This document shows positions 15,128 through 18,790 of a stretch of 18,790 nucleotides of DNA, one piece after another. The notes under the pieces are model-generated. The model worked only from the letters and a program-made list of their open reading frames with translations. It was not told the origin of the DNA and did not search any database. The stretch comes from an uncultured bacterium (GTDB taxonomy: Bacteria > Patescibacteriota > Patescibacteriia > UBA1558 > GWA2-36-10). The stretch covers positions 1-18,790 of the forward strand of contig CALMZN010000078.1 of assembly GCA_937870675.1 (NCBI GenBank), read 5' to 3'. The translations under genes and the position numbers were made by a program. Positions within the stretch are counted from its first letter, which is position 1. Each line of letters begins with the position of its first letter.

Positions 15128-16617
15128 ATTTTTCGCAACCACTCCAAAATAGTACGCACCCCATAACCCACTCCACCCACTGGCGTATAGCCGTTGAGTG
15201 GTTTTTCAGCATAAGCCGGGGCGGCAATATCTAGGTGAGCCCAAAGCACATCTTTATTAATAAACTCTTGCAAAAATAATGCTGCTGTGATGGCTCCACC
15301 ATAGCGTATAGTGGAAGCATTGCGCACATCAGCTACTGAGCTTTTAATTAATTCTTTGTACTCTTCAGGCAGTGGCAAGGGCCACATTTTCTCCCCAGTA
15401 ATTTCACTGGCTTTTTTTATTTCTTGGCCCAGCTTTTCATCATTAGTAAATAGTCCAGCAATATCCGGCCCCAAAGCGACCATGACAGCGCCAGTCAAAG
15501 TGGCAATATCGATAATTTTGTTAGCGCCAATTTTTTGGGCATAAGCCAAGGAATCGGCCAAGGTCACCCTCCCTTCCGCGTCAGTGTTGGCTATCTCAAT
15601 GCTTTTGCCTTGCATGTTGCGCACAATATCACCCGGTTTCAAGGCCTGACCCGAAGGCATATTTTCACAGGCCGCTATAATGCCATGAATCTCCGCTTTG
15701 ATATTGAACTGATCCAAAACTGAAAATATTCCCAAAACAGTAGCGGCTCCAGACATATCAATTTTCATTTGCGTCATGCTGTCTCCGGTTTTTATATTCA
15801 ATCCACCACTATCAAAAGTAATACCCTTACCAACTAAGGCGATTTTTTCTTTTGATCTGACGCTTGGCTTATAAATCAAGTGAACAAATTTCAAGGGCTC
15901 ATCAGATCCGCGATCAACACCCACAAAAGCGCCCATGCCCATTCTTTCCACCTGCTCTTTTTCCAAAATCCTGACTCTGATTTTTTTGTTGCCTTTGGCA
16001 ATATTTTTGGCTACTTCGGCTAAATATGTTGGGGTCATAACATTGGCTGGCTCATTGACCAAATCCCGAGCCAATATAGCGCCACTTGCCTGCCAGTGCC
16101 CAATGGCCCAGGACTTTAAAAAACTTTGTTTTTTTTCTTTGCCAAGCTCAACATAAAAATTATCTATGTTAATTTGAATAATTTGTTTATCAATTTTTTT
16201 GTATTTATCAAATCGGTAGCTAGACAAAAGTAATCCTTCAGCCAAACTTTGAGCCAAGCCCTCGACATCATAACTACCCTGCAACCACTGATTGGCTATA
16301 ATAGCAATATTTTTGGCTTGATAATTTTTTAAAAATGCAGTAGCCAAAGCCACGGTCTCGCGCCAATCTTCTGGAGTCAATTTCCTGACTGATCCCAAAC
16401 CCAATATTATTACCACCTTATCTTTTAGGTGCACTAAAAAAGTATGCTTTTTCTGACCAGTAAATTTTTCTTTTTTAGCTCGGGACAGCAATTTTACTTC
16501 CTGATCCTTGGCAAAAAAAGCAAAAACTTTGGCTAATTTTTCATTATCCTCAAAAACTGGACAAAAAATGGCCTCTATTTTGTTTTCTTTGATATCTGGG
16601 CTAATAATCAACTGCAT
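15124..16617 (-). CDS. pepA: Leucyl aminopeptidase, M17 family
   Basis: This 497-residue cytosolic zinc/manganese aminopeptidase of the hexameric M17 type removes N-terminal residues from peptides. The N-terminal domain (about 1-165) is divergent, as usual. The catalytic domain is intact: GKGITFDSGGLNIK gives metal ligands Lys264 and Asp269 and active-site Lys276; MKIDMSGAA gives Asp287; NTDAEGR gives Asp346, Glu348 and Arg350. These are all offset by exactly six from the E. coli PepA residues. The GGVGYGVRTI segment ends the fold. The start is ATG 16617, without a clear Shine-Dalgarno. It is convergent with pth, sharing four bases, and divergent from the small Cys-rich cassette. In some bacteria PepA also binds DNA; nothing here speaks to that. 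Confidence 0.96.
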   Translation of the reverse strand: MQLIISPDIKENKIEAIFCPVFEDNEKLAKVFAFFAKDQEVKLLSRAKKEKFTGQKKHTFLVHLKDKVVIILGLGSVRKLTPEDWRETVALATAFLKNYQAKNIAIIANQWLQGSYDVEGLAQSLAEGLLLSSYRFDKYKKIDKQIIQINIDNFYVELGKEKKQSFLKSWAIGHWQASGAILARDLVNEPANVMTPTYLAEVAKNIAKGNKKIRVRILEKEQVERMGMGAFVGVDRGSDEPLKFVHLIYKPSVRSKEKIALVGKGITFDSGGLNIKTGDSMTQMKIDMSGAATVLGIFSVLDQFNIKAEIHGIIAACENMPSGQALKPGDIVRNMQGKSIEIANTDAEGRVTLADSLAYAQKIGANKIIDIATLTGAVMVALGPDIAGLFTNDEKLGQEIKKASEITGEKMWPLPLPEEYKELIKSSVADVRNASTIRYGGAITAALFLQEFINKDVLWAHLDIAAPAYAEKPLNGYTPVGGVGYGVRTILEWLRKI

Positions 16618-16647
16618 ATGTTTATAGCTTAATAATTAAGGTAAATT

Positions 16648-16676
16648 AGCATAAGCCAGTCAAATTGACAAGTAAA
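16648..16676 (-). promoter_or_regulatory. Weak candidate promoter of pepA
   Basis: On the minus strand TTTACT (16671-16676), 17 bases, then TATGCT (16648-16653), each matching four of six consensus bases. It would overlap the -35 of the divergent cassette promoter, so the two could interfere. Confidence 0.28.
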
Positions 16677-16693
16677 ATATAATAAACTAAGAT
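16665..16693 (+). promoter_or_regulatory. Predicted promoter of the Cys-rich two-gene cassette
   Basis: A perfect -35 TTGACA (16665-16670) lies 17 bases before TAAGAT (16688-16693). A TATAAT at 16678-16683 is too close to that -35 to be its partner. A GGAGG Shine-Dalgarno (16731-16735) lies seven bases before the first ATG. Confidence 0.5.
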
Positions 16694-16742
16694 GATGCTA
16701 ACTAAAAAGAACATTTCACAACTAACCCTTGGAGGCCCATAA

Positions 16743-17072
16743 ATGTTGCTGTGCATCAATGCTCTTTGCCGACACTGTCGGAAAGAGATCGTGCTGGAAC
16801 CCCTTTTGATTGGCTTGCCGATCACGCGCCTGGAAAACATTGAGTCGTTTTGTACTCACTGTAATCATGACACCCGTTTGGTTTTCCAGCTCTTTTGCTA
16901 CTATTGCGGAAAGGAGATCTATATCGAACCACCCTTGAGACACTTGTCTCCATTGAAGATCGCTGAGCTATCCATCAGTTGTTCAGACCATGTCGCCTGT
17001 CACAACCGTCTACTGTCACAGACCACTGCTGAAAGCGAAGTCGCTGGCCAATCACCAGACATTAGGAAGTGA
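16743..17072 (+). CDS. Small protein with two tandem zinc-ribbon-like modules, function unknown
   Basis: I do not recognise a family for this 109-residue protein. It holds two tandem copies of one module. Copy 1 has Cys9/Cys12 then Cys37/Cys40; copy 2 has Cys52/Cys55 then Cys80/Cys86. In both, exactly 24 residues separate the second and third cysteine, and both continue after the first pair with a KEI-x-(L/I)-EP segment. Four-Cys geometry suggests one zinc per copy. There is no signal peptide or membrane helix, so it is probably cytoplasmic. ATG 16743 has a strong GGAGG Shine-Dalgarno. GC content is near 50% by eye, and codon choice (GTC, CTG, GCC, CGC) differs from the AT-rich neighbours, suggesting transfer. 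It ends in TGA, the only TGA stop in the window, in the same frame as the next gene. Nucleic-acid or protein binding is a guess. Confidence 0.75.
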   Translation: MLLCINALCRHCRKEIVLEPLLIGLPITRLENIESFCTHCNHDTRLVFQLFCYYCGKEIYIEPPLRHLSPLKIAELSISCSDHVACHNRLLSQTTAESEVAGQSPDIRK

Positions 17073-17084
17073 GAGGGTGAGAAG

Positions 17085-17423
17085 ATGAAAGTCGTGCTGA
17101 TTTGCTCAAATACGAACTGTGACCAAGAAGTGGAGGTCGATGTCATCGACCCGACGCGCACCATGCAACAGTTGGAGGCCGAAATTCGGGTTTGTCAGAT
17201 TTGTCGAGCTCAAGTCGTCAGAGAACGACGGCAGAAGCAGGAAGTCGCCCTGACAATGTTGCGCTGTGCCATGACCGCTATTCAAGAGACGATCAATGGA
17301 TTGTCTAATACTACTACAGCTCAACTCGCCGACTCAAAAACATGGGAATCTATCTACCACGAGAATATCGTGAAATCGGCAAATACCATCGCCGCCAACT
17401 ACAAGCCCGTCACCAAGGGCTAA
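17085..17423 (+). CDS. Small protein with one zinc-ribbon-like module and a helical tail, function unknown
   Basis: I do not recognise this 112-residue protein. The N-terminal 45 residues hold Cys7/Cys12 and Cys37/Cys40, again with exactly 24 residues between the second and third cysteine. A QEVEV strand after the first pair resembles the KEI-x-(L/I)-E strand of the upstream gene, so this looks like a third copy of the same module. The rest (about 44-112) is mainly helical, starting with a basic RERRQKQE stretch. No signal peptide or membrane segment is seen. ATG 17085 is preceded by GAGGGTGAG. It begins 12 bases after the upstream TGA and in the same frame. Codon use matches the upstream gene and not the surrounding genome. 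A strong terminator follows, so the pair is a closed transcription unit. Confidence 0.77.
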   Translation: MKVVLICSNTNCDQEVEVDVIDPTRTMQQLEAEIRVCQICRAQVVRERRQKQEVALTMLRCAMTAIQETINGLSNTTTAQLADSKTWESIYHENIVKSANTIAANYKPVTKG

Positions 17424-17435
17424 CCAGTCCTTTTC

Positions 17436-17477
17436 CCGCCGCGTCGAGCTGAGCTCGACGCGGCGGCTCTTTTTTTT
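17436..17477 (+). terminator. Strong rho-independent terminator of the Cys-rich cassette
   Basis: Perfect 15-base arms CCGCCGCGTCGAGCT (17436-17450) and AGCTCGACGCGGCGG (17452-17466) are followed by CTC and a run of eight T (17470-17477). It lies 13 bases after the stop codon. Confidence 0.92.
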
Positions 17478-17485
17478 ATTAAACT

Positions 17486-17518
17486 AAAAACCGCCCTGTG
17501 CCGTACGGCACAGGGCGG
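17486..17518 (-). terminator. Rho-independent terminator of rplK-rplA
   Basis: A perfect 28-base palindrome (17491-17518) has 14-base arms beginning CCGCCCTGTGCCGT. On the minus strand it is followed by TTTTTAGTTT. On the plus strand no T-run follows, so it serves the ribosomal operon. It lies 17 bases after the rplA stop. Confidence 0.88.
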
Positions 17519-17535
17519 CCTTAAAACTCAAAAAA

Positions 17536-18216
17536 TTAATTTATAGCCACCTTGACACTCGGTCCCATAGTAGAGCTCAAGTGCACTGATTTTATATAAG
17601 TGCCTTTCATTGCTGGTTTGGCCTTTTTCAAAGAATCAACAAAGGCCTGAAAATTTTCGCTAATTTGTTGCTCGGTATATGAGGCCTTACCAATAGCCAA
17701 ATGCACATTGGCTGTATCATCATTTTTGTAAGAGACCTTACCTTTTTGTAGCTCCTCTATCATTTTGACAATATCCGTGCCAATAGTGCCTGTCTTAGGA
17801 TTGGGCATCAAACCCTTCTGGCCCAAAACCCTGGCAATAGAAGCTAGATTTTTCATCATATCCGGCACAGTGACCGCAATATCAAAATCACACTTGCCTG
17901 TCTTTTTTATTTCTTCAATCAATGTTTCGCCACCCGCCACACTGGCTCCCGCGTCTTTGGCTTTTTTGACATCAACTTCAGGCACAAAAGCGGCAATACG
18001 AACTTTTTTGCCAGAGCCATGGGGCAAATTTACCGAAGCCCTGACTATTTGTTCACCTTTTTTGGGATCAATGCCCAAAGAAGCATGTGCCTCAATAGTA
18101 GTGTCAAACTTGGCAACAGCCGTTTCCTTAACCAATTTTACTGCTTCTTCCACAGTATAAACTTTGGTGTTGTCAATTTTGGCTTTGAAATTTTTCAATC
18201 TTTTTCCGATTTTCAT
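17536..18216 (-). CDS. rplA: 50S ribosomal protein L1
   Basis: This 226-residue protein of the mobile L1 stalk binds 23S rRNA and helps release of E-site tRNA. In many bacteria it also represses its own operon. Hallmarks seen: the N-terminal YTVEEAVKLVKETA segment, LPHGSGKKVRIAAFVP, the inserted domain II, and the L1 signature GLMPNPKTGT near residues 135-145. The C-terminus has KGTYIKSVHLSSTMGPSVKV as usual. Length is standard. ATG 18216 is the start matching the family. It lies 65 bases after rplK, and the gap holds a possible L1-binding site (18234-18274). A terminator at 17486-17518 closes the operon. Nothing odd is seen. Confidence 0.98.
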   Translation of the reverse strand: MKIGKRLKNFKAKIDNTKVYTVEEAVKLVKETAVAKFDTTIEAHASLGIDPKKGEQIVRASVNLPHGSGKKVRIAAFVPEVDVKKAKDAGASVAGGETLIEEIKKTGKCDFDIAVTVPDMMKNLASIARVLGQKGLMPNPKTGTIGTDIVKMIEELQKGKVSYKNDDTANVHLAIGKASYTEQQISENFQAFVDSLKKAKPAMKGTYIKSVHLSSTMGPSVKVAIN

Positions 18217-18233
18217 ATTATTTAAATCTTTGA

Positions 18234-18274
18234 GAGGTGCTAACGCTTGACGGACTAGGGCAAGCTCCCTCCCT
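18234..18274 (-). promoter_or_regulatory. Possible L1 mRNA-binding (autoregulatory) site in the rplK-rplA gap
   Basis: The minus-strand RNA reads AGGGAGGGA, then a GCTTG/CAAGC stem (18261-18265 with 18245-18249), then CGTTAGCACCTCT. A GGGAGG on the 5' side and CG-TTA-CACC on the 3' side of a stem resemble the L1-binding structure known from rRNA and from L1 leaders in other bacteria. The match is partial and judged by eye. Confidence 0.42.
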
Positions 18275-18281
18275 GATAAAA

Positions 18282-18707
18282 TTATTCTTCAATTTTTACA
18301 CCCATCTGACGAGCCGTGCCAGCAATTATACGTTTAGCCGCTTCTATATCATCAGTATTCAAATCGGTCATTTTGGCTTTGGCGATGGCTGTCAATTGCG
18401 CATCAGTCAAAACTCCGACTTTGTCTTGCAGTGGTTTGCCAGAACCTTTTTCTAGCTTCAGAGCTTTTTTGATCAGTTCAGAAGCTGGGGCTGTTTTCAA
18501 AATAAAATCAAAAGTGCGATCAGCGTAGATAGTAAGCTCTACGGGAACGATTTCACCGGGTCTGTCCTTAGTGGCGTCATTGAACCTGACCACAAAATCT
18601 TGGATATTTACTCCATGCGGCCCCAAGGCAGTACCAACTGGTGGAGCTGGTGTGGCTTTGGTTCCGGGAAGTTGTAGTTTCACTAATTGTTTAATTTCTT
18701 TGGCCAT
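18282..18707 (-). CDS. rplK: 50S ribosomal protein L11
   Basis: This 141-residue protein of the GTPase-associated centre binds 23S rRNA helices 43/44. The N-terminal domain shows KLQLPGTKATPAPPVGTALG followed by VNIQDFVVRFNDAT, a flexible proline-rich switch typical of L11 (with PPVGTALGPH where PPVGPALGQH is common). The C-terminal RNA-binding domain has FDFILKTAPASELIKKA, a GSGKP segment and the terminal DIEAAKRIIAGTARQMGV. Full length. ATG 18707 is the only start that keeps the N-terminal strand, and no Shine-Dalgarno is evident. It is followed by rplA in an operon. The upstream gene (often nusG) would lie past the right edge. A double-hairpin insert sits 12 bases before the start. Confidence 0.98.
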   Translation of the reverse strand: MAKEIKQLVKLQLPGTKATPAPPVGTALGPHGVNIQDFVVRFNDATKDRPGEIVPVELTIYADRTFDFILKTAPASELIKKALKLEKGSGKPLQDKVGVLTDAQLTAIAKAKMTDLNTDDIEAAKRIIAGTARQMGVKIEE

Positions 18708-18718
18708 ATAATTTAGTT

Positions 18719-18780
18719 TAAAGTTACAAGTTTAAAGTATCGCCCACGGGGCGACCGCCCTCTGGGCGGTAAAGTTACAA
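18719..18780. repeat. Double GC hairpin flanked by 11-bp direct repeats
   Basis: TAAAGTTACAA occurs at 18719-18729 and again at 18770-18780. Between them are two adjoining hairpins: TCGCCC/GGGCGA (18740-18754) and ACCGCCC/GGGCGGT (18754-18770), each with a 3-base loop. A shorter repeat, TTTAAAGT, occurs at 18717-18724 and 18731-18738. It lies in the rplK leader or promoter region. There is no T-run after the hairpins, so a terminator is unlikely. Confidence 0.55.
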
Positions 18781-18790
18781 AATTTTAATT

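Noticed and set aside
16722..16943. Minus-strand open frames opposite the zinc-ribbon gene
   Set aside because: They have no ribosome-binding site or protein signature, while the plus strand has promoter, Shine-Dalgarno, repeated Cys modules and terminator.
17070..17072. Genome-wide recoding of TGA (as Gly in some CPR groups)
   Set aside because: No TGA occurs in about 2170 glycine-rich codons of the giant gene nor in the other genes, so TGA is best read as stop.
17765..18160. 131-residue plus-strand open frame within rplA
   Set aside because: It is a shadow of the conserved L1 gene on the opposite strand.

Overview
The window is a stretch of bacterial chromosome that is AT-rich, compact and mostly encoded on the minus strand. 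It most resembles a member of the Candidate Phyla Radiation (Patescibacteria, Parcubacteria/ABY1 side). The reasons are a very long secreted protein headed by a type IV secretion pilin-like segment and built of TIG, Big and DUF4215-type repeats, an LCP protein with a LytR_C domain, many starts without a clear Shine-Dalgarno, and intergenic nested palindromes. Placement below phylum level is inference. The code is standard: about 2170 continuous codons of the giant gene contain no TGA. No tRNA, rRNA, CRISPR array or transposase gene was found.

Layout. 1-8179 (minus): two neighbouring surface proteins with nearly the same N-terminal signal peptide plus two-helix pilin-like head but different outer parts. 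The giant one runs off the left edge. 8199-8959 (minus): yqeY and rpsU. 8960-9367: a gene-free stretch of about 400 bases holding the rpsU promoter and leader hairpin, one long nested palindrome, two exact tandem copies of a 65-bp palindromic unit, and the hisS terminator. 9368-11357 (minus): lepB-hisS operon. 11358-11511: divergent promoters. 11512-13026 (plus): LCP cell-envelope transferase. 13027-13206: a second nested palindrome of the same design, ending just before the ribosome-binding site of der. 13207-15127 (plus): der, split by a frameshift at a run of ten A, then pth. 15124-16617 (minus): M17 leucyl aminopeptidase, whose stop codon overlaps that of pth in CTAG. 16665-17477 (plus): a self-contained cassette with promoter, two small cysteine-rich genes and terminator, with GC content and codon use unlike its neighbours. 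17486-18707 (minus): rplK-rplA with a possible L1 autoregulatory site and a terminator. 18719-18780: a double hairpin between 11-bp direct repeats.

How the genes fit together. Most are housekeeping: translation (hisS, rpsU, rplK, rplA, pth, der, and yqeY by relation to GatB), secretion (lepB), envelope building (LCP) and peptide turnover (pepA). Signal peptidase I would plausibly process the secreted pilin-headed proteins.

The best candidates for something undescribed are the zinc-ribbon cassette (three ribbons with identical 24-residue spacing across two same-frame genes separated by one TGA), the pilin-headed giant/sibling pair, the family of nested palindromes, and the A10 frameshift in the essential GTPase der.
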